Assembly: GCA_016933295.1 (NCBI GenBank)
Contig: JAFGBG010000098.1
Span: forward strand, 1-54,825
Origin: Sedimentisphaerales bacterium
Lineage (GTDB): Bacteria > Planctomycetota > Phycisphaerae > Sedimentisphaerales > Anaerobacaceae
Length of the DNA stretch: 54,825 nucleotides
Direction of reading: 5' to 3'
Below the pieces are notes generated by a model. It saw only the letters and a list, made by a program, of their open reading frames with translations, did not search any database and had not been told where the DNA came from. The position numbers were made by a program, and so were the translations under genes. Below are positions 1-10,832 of the stretch, one piece after another. Position 1 is the stretch's first letter; each line of letters opens with the position of its first letter.

Positions 1-19
1 AGCGGACAGCGTATAGTTT

Positions 20-215
20 TTAAATGCTTAATTTTAAGTTAGTTATGTCAATAATAATCCGTAAAGCTTCTTTGTGCCTATGTGCCTGTGGACCTATGTG
101 CCTGTGTGCCTTTGGACCTATGTGCCTTTGCACTTTCAATATACCTCTGTGTGCTCTGTGGCGAAAAAAAATGGAAAACGAACCCAATTTTAAAATAGGC
201 AAATTGGCACAAGCT
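20..215. repeat. Degenerate short tandem repeat (CTATGTGCCTxTGGAC-like units) with adjoining dispersed-repeat segment (aaaacgaacccaattttaaaa)
   Basis: Units ctatgtgcctgtggac / ctatgtgcctgtgtgcctttggac / ctatgtgcctttgcac; reverse complement resembles the segment at 37205-37310 (gagcttgt...attgggttcgtttt...ggcacagaggttcaaaggcacataggcacaaag). Confidence 0.7.
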
Positions 216-276
216 CTTTTATAACAAATAAATAAGTGAGATTTTGACGGATTTGATTAACTATAAGGCGGTTGTT

Positions 277-1611
277 TTATCGTTGAGCCTCGGTAGATTC
301 AATGGGCAGCCAAAGACAGGCACGGCAGCCTTTTTCATCCGAGCGGTTTTCAAGAGTCAGATATCCGCCGTGCGCCTCGGCAATCTGACGACTCAGGGCC
401 AAACCGATGCCGGAACCTTTTGCCCTGGTTGTGAAAAACGGCACGAAGACATCGTTGGTTTCGTCAAAACCGGGCCCGTTATCCTCAATCCATACCTGCA
501 AGTGCCGGTCTTCAATTTGCCAGCCAACCTTAACTTCCGGATTATCCGTAACACCTTCGAGACCGGCTTCTACGGCGTTGGTAATAAGGTTAATCAGTAG
601 CTGTTCCAATTGCCCTCTATCCGCTTCGATAATCGCATCCGGACCAGGAAGAACAGTGACTTTTAATCGTGTCTCAAGGCCGCATACATGCTGTATCCAT
701 TCACGGACATTGACCTGGCCTATGACAGGTTCCGGCAGACGAGTGAGTTTCGAATAAGATTCGATAAAGCGGCCCAGCTCATCCGAACGATCCGCGATAA
801 TTTCAAGTCCTTCGAGAACATCGGGCTGCCACTGATTTTGCGAAGCATCCTTTCTGACCCTGTCCTGGAGTGTCTGGGCAACCGACTGGATGGGCGTCAG
901 CGAGTTATTGATTTCATGCCGCATAATCTGTATTAATCTCTTCCATGCCAGGCGTTCTTCTTCGTGCAGCGTGCGTGTGAGATCGGACAGAAAGATGAGC
1001 TGATGCGATATGCCTTTTTCGCGATAAGAGGTCCGGCGTAATTCCCATCGGCGAACGCCCACCGGCAAAGCCAGATCGATTGTTCGCGGAGTTGTGCCTC
1101 TCAGGCAGTCCTCAAGTCCGATATCCGCGGCATGACGGCCCAGAATTTCTTCATCGGGCTTTCTCAATATCTGCCGGCCGCTGTCATTTACAAGACACAG
1201 ACGCCCTTCCTGGTCGAAACCGAACATGGCAACATCTATCTGTGCCAGGGTTTTACGCAGCAAAGCCGTGGCTTCGACCGCCCCAAAACGCTGCTCCTGC
1301 AAAGAGCGGGTAAGAGCATTGATCTCTAAAACAAGCTCGCCGAGGGCATCTTTGCGAGAGGCACCGCGAATACGCAGGGAATAATCGCCCTCTCGCAGCG
1401 CCTCTAAGAGGTTCGAGAGCGTTCTCAGAGAATAAACCACTCTGGCCCTGAGACCGAAGGCAAATCCCAGCCATAATATCAACATAAGGCAGGTCAGTAT
1501 TATGCGAGTTTGAACGGAAAAATCGCCGGACCATAGAAACCACATGGCTATGATAAATGCCGCAAGCCCGCTCGCTAACGACCGAATCAGGATTTGACGT
1601 TCGATTCTCAT
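277..1611 (-). CDS. Sensor histidine kinase, NtrY-like (TM, HAMP, PAS, HATPase)
   Basis: 444 aa; H-box RHEINNSLTPIQSVAQ, N-box LINLITNAVEA, G-boxes WIEDNGPGF and GSGIGLALSRQIAEAHGG. Confidence 0.93.
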   Translation of the reverse strand: MRIERQILIRSLASGLAAFIIAMWFLWSGDFSVQTRIILTCLMLILWLGFAFGLRARVVYSLRTLSNLLEALREGDYSLRIRGASRKDALGELVLEINALTRSLQEQRFGAVEATALLRKTLAQIDVAMFGFDQEGRLCLVNDSGRQILRKPDEEILGRHAADIGLEDCLRGTTPRTIDLALPVGVRRWELRRTSYREKGISHQLIFLSDLTRTLHEEERLAWKRLIQIMRHEINNSLTPIQSVAQTLQDRVRKDASQNQWQPDVLEGLEIIADRSDELGRFIESYSKLTRLPEPVIGQVNVREWIQHVCGLETRLKVTVLPGPDAIIEADRGQLEQLLINLITNAVEAGLEGVTDNPEVKVGWQIEDRHLQVWIEDNGPGFDETNDVFVPFFTTRAKGSGIGLALSRQIAEAHGGYLTLENRSDEKGCRACLWLPIESTEAQR

Positions 1612-1612
1612 T

Positions 1613-2992
1613 TTATTCGATCTGGTATTTTTCCAGACGTCGATACAAAGCAGCGCGGCTCAATCCGAGTGCTTCGGCGGCTTTGCTGATGTCACCTTCA
1701 AATCGGGCCATTGCCTTTCGGACAGCCCGGCGCTCCATTTCTTCGAGCGTTATATTTTCAAGCCGCAAGGTTGTTTCCGGTCTTTCCGTCAGACCAAGCT
1801 CATGCGAACGTATGAGCTTGTCCCGTGTCATAAGAACCGCCCGTTCTATCGTGTGGTCCAGCTCGCGGACATTGCCGGGCCAATGATAAGACAATAAAGC
1901 CTGCATGGCGACGGGATCAAAACCTGTAATAGCCTTGCGATACTTTGTGACATAACCTCGCAGAAAGTGCGTGGCCAAAAGCGGGACGTCTTCTTTACGT
2001 TCCCTCAAAGCAGGCACATGAATCTCAACCGTATTCAAGCGATAAAGCAAATCCTGGCGAAAATCTCCCGAAGATATTTCGGAAGATAAGTCTGCGTTGG
2101 TAGCTGAAAGCACACGCACATTCACCCGGCAGGTTTTTGACGAGCCGATAGGCTCGAATTCCCCGCTTTCAAGAACACGCAAAAGTTTCGACTGAAGCTT
2201 TACCGGTACAGCGGCAATCTCATCCAGAAACAGCGTGCCTCCGTCGGCCAGTTTGAACCGGCCCAGCCGATTAGTTTTGGCATCGGTAAAAGCACCAGCC
2301 ACATGGCCGAACAGCTCACTTTCGAAAACGGTTTCCGGAATACTCGCCGTATTTACGCTTACCATTGTCTTATCTTTCCGGTTCGAGGCGGCGTGCAGAG
2401 CATTTGCAACAACACCTTTGCCGCTTCCGTTTTCGCCGGTTATAAGAACATTCGCATCGGAAGGTCCCACTCGGGCAATGGCTTCCAATACGGGCTGCAT
2501 TGCGTGCGATTCGGCAATAAGGGATTCGGAACTTTCGTTCTTAAGATAAACAATCTCCTGTTCGAGCTGCCTGCTTTTTCGCAGAGAGCGGCTCAGCTCG
2601 ACTTGTGTTCGCAGAACCACAAGCAGCCGCTCGTTCTTCCACGGCTTCGGTATAAAATCGCGCGCGCCCCGGCGCATCGCTTCGACGGCCAGCTCCACGC
2701 TGCTCCAGGCGGTCATTACAACTACGGGAAGCATATTGTCGATTTGCTTGATTCTCGACAGCACATCAAGGCCCTGCTCTCCGGAAGTTTGCCCCCGCAC
2801 GTAGTTAAGATCCATAAGAACAACATCGAAATCTCGGGTTTTAACCGATTCTATGATTTCGGCAACGGATGAAGCCGTCTCAATCTGAAAACCTTCCGGC
2901 TTTAGCAGTAAACGCAGAGCCTTAAGAACGTCAGGCTGGTCATCGGCAACAAGAATACAGGGTTGTTCGTAAGGCTTTTGTGTTTCTGACAT
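1613..2992 (-). CDS. Sigma-54-dependent response regulator, NtrC family (REC-AAA+-Fis HTH)
   Basis: 459 aa; REC domain VLMDLNY, Walker A GENGSGKG, ESELFGHVAGAFTDA (GAFTGA variant), C-terminal HTH LGLSRAALYRRLEKY. Immediately upstream of the kinase on the same strand. Confidence 0.95.
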   Translation of the reverse strand: MSETQKPYEQPCILVADDQPDVLKALRLLLKPEGFQIETASSVAEIIESVKTRDFDVVLMDLNYVRGQTSGEQGLDVLSRIKQIDNMLPVVVMTAWSSVELAVEAMRRGARDFIPKPWKNERLLVVLRTQVELSRSLRKSRQLEQEIVYLKNESSESLIAESHAMQPVLEAIARVGPSDANVLITGENGSGKGVVANALHAASNRKDKTMVSVNTASIPETVFESELFGHVAGAFTDAKTNRLGRFKLADGGTLFLDEIAAVPVKLQSKLLRVLESGEFEPIGSSKTCRVNVRVLSATNADLSSEISSGDFRQDLLYRLNTVEIHVPALRERKEDVPLLATHFLRGYVTKYRKAITGFDPVAMQALLSYHWPGNVRELDHTIERAVLMTRDKLIRSHELGLTERPETTLRLENITLEEMERRAVRKAMARFEGDISKAAEALGLSRAALYRRLEKYQIE

Positions 2993-3352
2993 AAATTATT
3001 CCACTTACTACAAAGCGATTATTTAGTCTGAATTAAATCCATAACTGGAAATTATTTAAAGAACTTTTGTATCGTCGTGTTAAAATCATAAACCAAATGC
3101 TCAAGAAGGTAAAGGAGAAATAAGATTTTGTTTAGTGCCGTCAAAAGCGGATCAAGGATATTCAATTTTTATCATTGACTCAAAAAAAGATTTTTCAATT
3201 GATTCCAATTCGAGAAAGATTTTGCTATTATAGCAGAATTGGGAAGCCTTATTGTAGAATCGGGCGTTCCTTTATTACACAAAAACCTGTATTTCTATAG
3301 ATAAAAATTTATCATCGACATTCAACTTAATACAACCGAAGGAGACAAACCG

Positions 3353-5242
3353 ATGTTTACAAGGAAATTAGTTAATCCATGTTTGCTTATAAGATCAATT
3401 ATTTTTCCGATTGTAACTTTATTGATTATACCGGCACTCGGAGTCGAATCTGCCGGCGGTGGGAATTACAACGATATTCCACACTTGCGTAAAAGCGGTG
3501 AAGTAACAAAACTTTTTGTAGATGGCCGGCCCTTCATCTGCGTCGCGGGGGAGGTGCGCAATACGAGTTCCTCCGACTTCGAGACCATGAAACTGACCAT
3601 TCAGCGTCTGGCCGAATGCAACCTCAATACCATTTTGACTGTCGTCTCCTGGGACCTGGTCGAGCCCGAAGAGGGCAAGTTTGACTTCTCGATAATCGAC
3701 TATCAGATCGAAGCCGCCCGGGCCAATAATGTGCGGCTTATCCTTCTCTGGTTTGCCAGTTGGAAAAACGGCCTGTCGCATTTTCCGCCGGAGTGGATCA
3801 AGGCCGATCAGGAGCGTTTCCCTCGCGTGGTAAATGCCGAGGGTAAAACGCTGGAGATTCTCTCGACGCTCAGCCGGGCCAATCGGGATGCCGACGCTAA
3901 AGCCTTCGCCGCCGTTATGAGGCACATTCGCGATCTCGATTCGAAACACCACACCGTTATCGCCATACAGGTCGAGAACGAAGTGGGTGTGTTAGGCAGC
4001 ACACGAGACTTCTGCCCCGAGGCCAACGAAGCTTTTTCCAAGCCCGTGCCGCGGGAGTTGATGGAATATCTCCGGCAAAACAGGGACAACCTGCTGCCCG
4101 AGCTAAAGGCGATTTGGGATGCGGCCGGCAATAAGACCAGCGGCACGTGGGAAGAAGTTTTCGGTAAGAACGTTCAGCGTCCGACGGATGTTCCGCCTGT
4201 ACCCAATAGCCGCAACCGTCCTCAACGAACTGCCGACGCCGAACTTTTCAACCACACGGACGAGATTTTCATGGCGTGGCATTACGCCCGCTATATCGGA
4301 TACATCGCGTCACAGGGCAAGAAGGAATATCCGCTACCGATGTATGTCAACACGTGGATCGTTCAGCCGAGTGACCTCGGACCCGGTGACTACCCAAGCG
4401 GCGGCCCCGAGCCGCTGGTACACGACATCTGGCGTGCCGGCGCTCCTGCAATCGACATACTGGCACCGGATATCTACCTGCCGCAATATGCCGATATCAT
4501 TCGAACCTTCTCACGAAGTGGCAATCCGGCCTTCAATCCAGAAACCTGGCAGGATGGAAATTTGTGCTGGACGGCCTTCACACAGCTCAATGTACTGTGC
4601 TACTCGCCGTTCGGGATCGACAATCTAAGCCCGGACAGCGCGTTCGCACGAGCCTACGGCCTTATTGGCGGACTATCCGGCGCGATCGCTGAGGCGCAGG
4701 GAAAGAAGGATGTAATCAAGCTGATTACCCTGGAACAGGGCGAGCACCCGGGCCGGGTAGAGATGGGCGACTATGTGTTTGATTTCACACTCGCCCCAGT
4801 CCGACGGCGCGGCGGCGGCCCGGATACCGGCTCAGCCACCGCCGCGGACACCGATGCAACGGCATCACGTTTCGGCAGCCGAGGAACACTGGCGTTTATG
4901 GAGGCTCCTTTCGTGCTCATTATCAACACGGCTGTCAACGAATATTACTTTGCGACCAATGGTAACTACTCTTTCCGGGTCTCTCCAAGAACCGGCGGAG
5001 GTATCGCGGCCACGGCAAGTATCGACCGCGGAGCCTTCGTCAACGGCCAATGGGTCAGAACTCGCCGGCTCAACGGTGATGATATTATGAGAGGTGGCTA
5101 CGATGTCTCCGGCGCAGCAGCCAATAACCAGGCCGGCACGCTTATCCCCCTGGGGGGCGGCGACAGGTATGCCCGCCCAACTGAGGCAGGAACATCAACT
5201 CCACCGACGATAACACGCATCAGGTTCTATCGCTACCGTTAA
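3353..5242 (+). CDS. Secreted GH35-like/DUF5597-type beta-galactosidase-like glycoside hydrolase
   Basis: 629 aa; N-terminal hydrophobic signal; TILTVVSWDLVEPEEGKFDF and IAIQVENEVG motifs typical of GH35/GH42-like TIM barrels. Confidence 0.75.
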   Translation: MFTRKLVNPCLLIRSIIFPIVTLLIIPALGVESAGGGNYNDIPHLRKSGEVTKLFVDGRPFICVAGEVRNTSSSDFETMKLTIQRLAECNLNTILTVVSWDLVEPEEGKFDFSIIDYQIEAARANNVRLILLWFASWKNGLSHFPPEWIKADQERFPRVVNAEGKTLEILSTLSRANRDADAKAFAAVMRHIRDLDSKHHTVIAIQVENEVGVLGSTRDFCPEANEAFSKPVPRELMEYLRQNRDNLLPELKAIWDAAGNKTSGTWEEVFGKNVQRPTDVPPVPNSRNRPQRTADAELFNHTDEIFMAWHYARYIGYIASQGKKEYPLPMYVNTWIVQPSDLGPGDYPSGGPEPLVHDIWRAGAPAIDILAPDIYLPQYADIIRTFSRSGNPAFNPETWQDGNLCWTAFTQLNVLCYSPFGIDNLSPDSAFARAYGLIGGLSGAIAEAQGKKDVIKLITLEQGEHPGRVEMGDYVFDFTLAPVRRRGGGPDTGSATAADTDATASRFGSRGTLAFMEAPFVLIINTAVNEYYFATNGNYSFRVSPRTGGGIAATASIDRGAFVNGQWVRTRRLNGDDIMRGGYDVSGAAANNQAGTLIPLGGGDRYARPTEAGTSTPPTITRIRFYRYR

Positions 5243-5517
5243 CGGCGTTTGGTTTAGCACGGTTGGAATCGGAATGTTGATTTCGTAGTGCTTGATATGG
5301 CATTATACGCAGATGAATATTTAGTAAAACGAACAGACAACAATTTAATTCATGGTACAAATTAAAAATGTAGAAGATTAACAGGTTACTTCGTTCAAAA
5401 TGTATTCAAAACTTAATACCTGATATTTCGCACACCCAAGCTAATTTTGAGAGGTGCGGACATATAACTTTCTTAGAGATGGTGGGACCAGTTTCTATTC
5501 CTACATCCGGCGATTAT

Positions 5518-6798
5518 CTACTCGGTCTCAAACGCCCCCAGATCCGGGGACGTCCCGTTATACGGCAAACCCACATCTACTCCGGCATCTATAAGCCTGC
5601 TTGTTTGCGAAAGCCGCATAAAATCCAGCCGAGGCAGGCTACCGTCAGATTGACGAGGACCATCCATGTCTTCAGGTACGATACTCAGGAAATCGGCGTC
5701 TGTTACTTTGGCCTTTAGATTCCATGAATTGAACTGGTCGTCCGGATCGCTCTTGGTCACATTCGCCAGTGCAACGCCGGGACCATAGGCGATATTGTTT
5801 CGCAAAAGATGGACAACCGGATCGACCACTGTCTGCATATCGAAGTTGCGTGGATTTCCAAAGGCAGTATCGTTATAAAAGTGAAGCGGCCCAGGGTGAT
5901 AGTTAGCATAGAAACCCTGCACACGATTGTTGAAGGACAGGTTGAACCGGATAACGTGCGTCGGGATTTGCGGGGGAAATCTCGCCGGATTCAGCAGAAA
6001 TCCGCCCGACTTGAATCCTGCGCCGTTGCCGGCCCTCTCGGAAGTGTCGAGAACAAAACCATTGTGCCAGGCCCAGCAGCCTTCGATCGTGTGCACGCCG
6101 GGCGCATTAATCAGGTCATATCCATCGTCGCTGTTAGACCACGCCCGGCACCCTCTGAACACATTGCCGTCGTCGTTGCTGTGGCCGCCGAATCCATCGG
6201 CGTTCTCTCCCCTGCGGTCGGGGTCGTAGTTGTGATGCGAGTCACAGTTAAGCACCAGATTATCGCCGCCGTCGGAGATGAAAAGGCCAGGGCCTTCGTT
6301 GTGGTGCAGGTTGAGACGCTCGAAAATATTGTGGCTGCCCCCTTCGACGCGGATAGCCCACGATTCATTGGTCCGGGTGAGAATCTGCTGCACGCCTCGG
6401 ACCTCAAGGCCCTTCAAGTGCAACCAGTCGCCCGTGATGCTGAATCCCTTAATCCTGACCGGTGTTGCCAGTCGATAGAAATCGAAGATCGGTGTTTCAT
6501 CTTTATAGGACCAATAGTTGATGCGTTTTCCCTCTTCGCCGCTCTTATTCAAAAGAATACCGATTTTAATGTCGGTCCCGTTAAAAACATATTCGCCGCC
6601 CCGTATCCAAACTGTATCACCCGGCGAGACGGACTCCTGGGCACGGGTAACGGTCGCAAACGGGCGGTCTATTGTACCGGGATTGGCATCGTCGCCGTCA
6701 GTAGCTACATAGAATTCGGCGGCGTCAGAGGTACTTAGTGCAAGCAGTACGGCAAGAACAAACGCAAAGCAAATTGAGGTTTTCATATAATGCTCCAT
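5518..6798 (-). CDS. Secreted right-handed beta-helix protein, PL9-like pectate lyase
   Basis: 426 aa; signal peptide; YVATDGDDANPGT...RPFATVTRAQESVSPGDTVWIRGGEY; NADGFGGH...WSNSDDGYDLINAPG resembles PL9 active-site region. Confidence 0.8.
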   Translation of the reverse strand: MEHYMKTSICFAFVLAVLLALSTSDAAEFYVATDGDDANPGTIDRPFATVTRAQESVSPGDTVWIRGGEYVFNGTDIKIGILLNKSGEEGKRINYWSYKDETPIFDFYRLATPVRIKGFSITGDWLHLKGLEVRGVQQILTRTNESWAIRVEGGSHNIFERLNLHHNEGPGLFISDGGDNLVLNCDSHHNYDPDRRGENADGFGGHSNDDGNVFRGCRAWSNSDDGYDLINAPGVHTIEGCWAWHNGFVLDTSERAGNGAGFKSGGFLLNPARFPPQIPTHVIRFNLSFNNRVQGFYANYHPGPLHFYNDTAFGNPRNFDMQTVVDPVVHLLRNNIAYGPGVALANVTKSDPDDQFNSWNLKAKVTDADFLSIVPEDMDGPRQSDGSLPRLDFMRLSQTSRLIDAGVDVGLPYNGTSPDLGAFETE

Positions 6799-6921
6799 AG
6801 AACCAAATCGGCGTCAAAGTCATACTAATATAAAAATAAACTGTATTCTATAGTGTTCCCTATTCGGTGTCCCAGGCTGAACTGTTTCCCGATGCGAACC
6901 ATACTTTTATCACCGGACGGC

Positions 6922-9612
6922 TCATTCGCCTCCACGTCTTCCCCTAGTACCGAATCCGCCACGACCGCCTCTCGGCCCTGGTTCGGGAGCTTCCATAGGT
7001 AACCGGTCCTTGACCATCTCCAGGATTTCAATATCCATCAGGGACGACTGGGCAGATGTATTCGTGCTGACACCGCGAGCTTCATCGACCGGATTAAGCA
7101 CCTCAGGTGCTTCGATCCGCGTCGTATTATAATTGCTACGACCGTATCCAACCCCCTGGATCGCACGCTCGGCAAATGCAGGATTCTTCGTTTTGTAATA
7201 CACGTATGCCGCTAATCGCGGCGTTCCCTGGCTGTTGCCACCGCCCTGCTCGCCTATCATCGATGCATCGGCTCCTTCTGCTCCGGTCTCTTTGTCGCGC
7301 AGAAGCACCTCCGCCGGCGCGTTCCCTAACCGACAATACTGAAGCCAGATTTTCTCCCACGTCGGATCGTCGAGTAAATCAGTCAATTCAAAAGCCACTT
7401 CCGCTCCGCCTTGAATCGTTGTCAGGTTATAAGTTCCCGGCGAGTCGTCCACCTGATAGAGCTTCCCCGTCGCCGGATCGTAGCCCATAACCAGATTTCG
7501 CCCGGTTCGCATCCCATACGGCATTTCCGCCATCGAGTTGACACCGGCCATAATTTTGTCACGCCATTTAGTCTCGCCGGTCCGTTCCCATTCAGTCATC
7601 CAGTTGCTTACGAACGCCAGCCAGTCCGGCCCGACACGCACCCTCCCCGGATATTTCGCTTCCCTTTCGTTTCTCGGCTGCGCCTTGCGCATCATGTCAA
7701 CCTCGGAAGTTGTCTTGTCGGCCACCAGCACCATCTTCATGATATCGCCAATGCGCTCATCGGTCGTCAGGTAGTAATAGAACCGATTATGTGCCGCCTG
7801 GCTGACGCGCGGCTCCTTGGCGCTGTCGCCCCAATGCACTACATTGTGCCGGGAGCCCAGACCTGCAAAACGGCCGAAGTGATATGTGTCCACCTCGCTG
7901 GTGTGCCGCGTCATTGCCTCTGCCATTCGGAATATGTCTGCGTCTCCTGTTCGGATATAGCTGTACCAAAGCCATAACACCGAACCCAATTCCGTGTTGT
8001 CCCAGGCATATCCTCCCACATCATAGCGCCACATATGCCTCTGCGTATCGTACGCATGGCGCACATCGCCATAGTGCCAGAATCCATACCAATGATGCTG
8101 TTCAATCGCATTCCTGTAATAATCCAGCGCCCCAGCCAGCCGATCCTCAACCAATTCCTTGAACGGCGTTGAACGATCAGGCAGGCTCCAGAGACCGAAG
8201 ATTCCCGCCGCGTGAATTATCTGAGGATTGATCGTCAATAAGGGTGGTTCGTTCGCCATCTTTGCCTGCGCCACAGACTCATCGCGCGACGGCATCTGTC
8301 CCGAGGGGTACAGCATCAGCTCACTGGTTCTTGCCACACCGACCGGATCATCATATCCCTCTTCGTAATCCTCGTAATTCCCGCTGCCATTGACGTTCCC
8401 ATGGCCGTGTGTGTCGTAGAATCGCATGTCCATCGCCGGCCCGTCCGGGGACCACAGCCAAGCCAGAACCGTTGCCGCTTCTGCCGTGGCTCCACGCACC
8501 TCCAGAGCCGACGGATGAGACTGCCAGAAGTCCTTCACTGCTACACCCAGACCACCGGTTTCGTCTCCGGCAAAAACATAGCCGGCAGCCCGCTTCCCCT
8601 GAGCGGCTTCCAGCCACGAGCTCTTATCGTTTGTCCGCTTGACAATACTGAAGCCTTCGGAATTAGATTGCACAAGCTTAAACTCATCCCACTGTGCCGA
8701 AGGATCCTGGGTATCTGCCCTGCCTCGCCTGCCGAATCCACCACGTCCACCAGTGACTGTAGGCTCGCTCCAAAGACCACCATCGGCTCCGGCGAACCGC
8801 ACGGTGCGGTCACGCAATCCTCCTCGCAGCGGCACATCGAATGCTAATCCAAGACCTCGCAGGAAATCCTCGTTTTTGTCACCGTCGAACATAATCGTAT
8901 GCACGACCTTGATCGGCTGAAGTCCGGCGTAGAAATACAGCCGCACAACAAACGGTAACCACTCTCGCGAACCGTTCACCTCCTTGTGGATACCCTCGAA
9001 CTTTACCACTGCTCGCACCGGCCCTTCCTGCTCAACAGTCACTTTCTTGATCGAGCTCACATACACCTCACGCGGCGATGGATGCAGGTAATTGGTCTCA
9101 GGTCCGTTCTGCAGGATCGCCTCCAATCGTCCATTACGAGCGACTTCACGACCATCCACAGTAATCGAATCAATCAGACTGCCTTCTTTACCGCCCAACA
9201 AAACCTGCATCAAGCCCGTATCCACAAGCCATGATCCGGCCGTCTCGGCGCCTTTGATCCTAACAGCCGGACCGCTCGTCGTCACTGCCTGGGCCTCCTC
9301 AACAATCATCGGTCCGGTGTCATTCGCGTCGGCGGTCGTCGCAAATCCCGTCCACTTGACGGATCCGTCCGGCCAATACGCCAACGTCCAGCTCTGTAGC
9401 GGCTTCGTCTCATCGTTGTCTGTCTTCAGCCGGAACTGCTGGTCCCGCCGCACCGTTCCCTCGGGCCACGGAACTCCCCAGCTCACACCGATCGGACCAA
9501 CTGGAGTCTTCTCACCCAACCATTTTATCTGTACATTCTGTGCCATTACTCCCACGCTCGTTGCAGCTATCAAAAAGATCATAAAGGCCACGCAAGATAT
9601 ACGATACTTCAT
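6922..9612 (-). CDS. Exo-rhamnogalacturonan lyase family protein (PcRGLX/YetA-like, PL26-like)
   Basis: 896 aa; signal peptide; VQIKWLGEKTPVGPIGVSWGVPWPEGTVRRDQQFRL and SWTLAYWPDGSVKWTGFAT match the family as recalled. Confidence 0.8.
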   Translation of the reverse strand: MKYRISCVAFMIFLIAATSVGVMAQNVQIKWLGEKTPVGPIGVSWGVPWPEGTVRRDQQFRLKTDNDETKPLQSWTLAYWPDGSVKWTGFATTADANDTGPMIVEEAQAVTTSGPAVRIKGAETAGSWLVDTGLMQVLLGGKEGSLIDSITVDGREVARNGRLEAILQNGPETNYLHPSPREVYVSSIKKVTVEQEGPVRAVVKFEGIHKEVNGSREWLPFVVRLYFYAGLQPIKVVHTIMFDGDKNEDFLRGLGLAFDVPLRGGLRDRTVRFAGADGGLWSEPTVTGGRGGFGRRGRADTQDPSAQWDEFKLVQSNSEGFSIVKRTNDKSSWLEAAQGKRAAGYVFAGDETGGLGVAVKDFWQSHPSALEVRGATAEAATVLAWLWSPDGPAMDMRFYDTHGHGNVNGSGNYEDYEEGYDDPVGVARTSELMLYPSGQMPSRDESVAQAKMANEPPLLTINPQIIHAAGIFGLWSLPDRSTPFKELVEDRLAGALDYYRNAIEQHHWYGFWHYGDVRHAYDTQRHMWRYDVGGYAWDNTELGSVLWLWYSYIRTGDADIFRMAEAMTRHTSEVDTYHFGRFAGLGSRHNVVHWGDSAKEPRVSQAAHNRFYYYLTTDERIGDIMKMVLVADKTTSEVDMMRKAQPRNEREAKYPGRVRVGPDWLAFVSNWMTEWERTGETKWRDKIMAGVNSMAEMPYGMRTGRNLVMGYDPATGKLYQVDDSPGTYNLTTIQGGAEVAFELTDLLDDPTWEKIWLQYCRLGNAPAEVLLRDKETGAEGADASMIGEQGGGNSQGTPRLAAYVYYKTKNPAFAERAIQGVGYGRSNYNTTRIEAPEVLNPVDEARGVSTNTSAQSSLMDIEILEMVKDRLPMEAPEPGPRGGRGGFGTRGRRGGE

Positions 9613-9749
9613 ATTCTTTTCTCCATTTCGTCTTTGGTCGGACGATGAATACCAGACCGGGATTTAAAATTTAGTTTTAACTTAAAAAATCCTGTAAGTT
9701 CCATATCTTAAAATACTGCAATAACCACTTAATATATTCATTTTGTGCA

Positions 9750-10832
9750 TCAGGGCAGAAACTTTTTTGAGGCCGCAAGCTTCTCCGGCAAATATTCTTC
9801 GATTACATAATTGAGGTCATGCACTGCAAAAGCCTGTTGTTCGGCTCTGACCCCCATATCAAGCAATTGCTGAATTGCATCCTGCCAAGGTTTGTAGTGT
9901 TGCACAAACGGGTCATTTTTGAGAGCATCTTTGGCTCGTTTGATATCGACATCTTTGAGAGGATGCGTAGGCAGCTTGTAGTCGATAATGTCCTGAGGGG
10001 TGACACCGAGGAACCTGGCGTTCGGTACACAAAAATAACGGTTGATATGTGCCGCATTGCCCGATCCGACTTTCAGAGTACGATAAATGTTGAACATACC
10101 GTATGGATCGCAATCCACGAATGCATAAACAGGCATCCTTAATTCATCGGTAAGCCGCCGGACAAAGCGACGACATGCACGCGTAGGAACGCCGCCCATA
10201 GAAACAAGGATACAATTAGCCTTGCGCCAATAGCCGTGCTTGACCAGACGTTGAAACATACCGGCCGTCTCGATAGCGAGCACGAATTTGGCCTTTGTCT
10301 CAAACTTAAGATGCTCCACGGAAATTGGTATAGAATATGCCCCTGAGCCGAACTTCGTACAGTCAATTTGCAACTTTTTGCCGGTGTCCGGATCGCGATC
10401 GATGACGAAGAGTTTGCCGGCAACCTCCCCTCCCTTTTCCTCGGGAATAAATCCAAGCTGCTCGCGGTTAATTTCGAATAATGCTTCTATATCATCAATG
10501 ACGGTGTCCGATTCAGGCTGCTCATCAAAGCGAGCGTCACCCCAGTTTTTTGACACGTAGTAAGCCTCTCGCTTTGTCATGATTTCATCGTCCTCGACGA
10601 GGGTTTTAGCCTGAGACATCATTCGCAAAGTCTGGGCAAAGGTCTTGACCGTAGCGACAGTGAGCGTACGCATCTTCTTCTTGCCTTTGAGTTCCAAAAA
10701 ACCTTTTTGTGGGTGGTACTTCACGTTGCTCAGTGAACGTAACGGAAATGACATAGTAGGTTTACTTCTGCGTTGGATTTTGGAACGAACAGAAAAAGCA
10801 GTTTCTTTTATCTGATTGGTAATTTTGCTCAC
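9750..10832 (-). CDS. top6A: DNA topoisomerase VI subunit A (Spo11-like)
   Basis: 360 aa, GTG start; catalytic Tyr region TKREAYYVSKNW; Toprim FVDCDPYGMFNIYRTLKVGS; LGVTPQDIIDYKLPTHPLKDVDIKRA. 4-nt GTGA overlap with the upstream gene. Confidence 0.95.
   Translation of the reverse strand: MSKITNQIKETAFSVRSKIQRRSKPTMSFPLRSLSNVKYHPQKGFLELKGKKKMRTLTVATVKTFAQTLRMMSQAKTLVEDDEIMTKREAYYVSKNWGDARFDEQPESDTVIDDIEALFEINREQLGFIPEEKGGEVAGKLFVIDRDPDTGKKLQIDCTKFGSGAYSIPISVEHLKFETKAKFVLAIETAGMFQRLVKHGYWRKANCILVSMGGVPTRACRRFVRRLTDELRMPVYAFVDCDPYGMFNIYRTLKVGSGNAAHINRYFCVPNARFLGVTPQDIIDYKLPTHPLKDVDIKRAKDALKNDPFVQHYKPWQDAIQQLLDMGVRAEQQAFAVHDLNYVIEEYLPEKLAASKKFLP

Noticed and set aside
26-224. Overlapping small ORFs at the window start (QRHIGPKAHRHIGPQ / CLCACGPMCLCAF)
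   Set aside because: Translations of a tandem DNA repeat; no RBS or family similarity.
7107-9667. Several plus-strand ORFs opposite the PL26-like gene
   Set aside because: Shadow ORFs in GC-rich coding DNA; the minus-strand frame has the family motifs.
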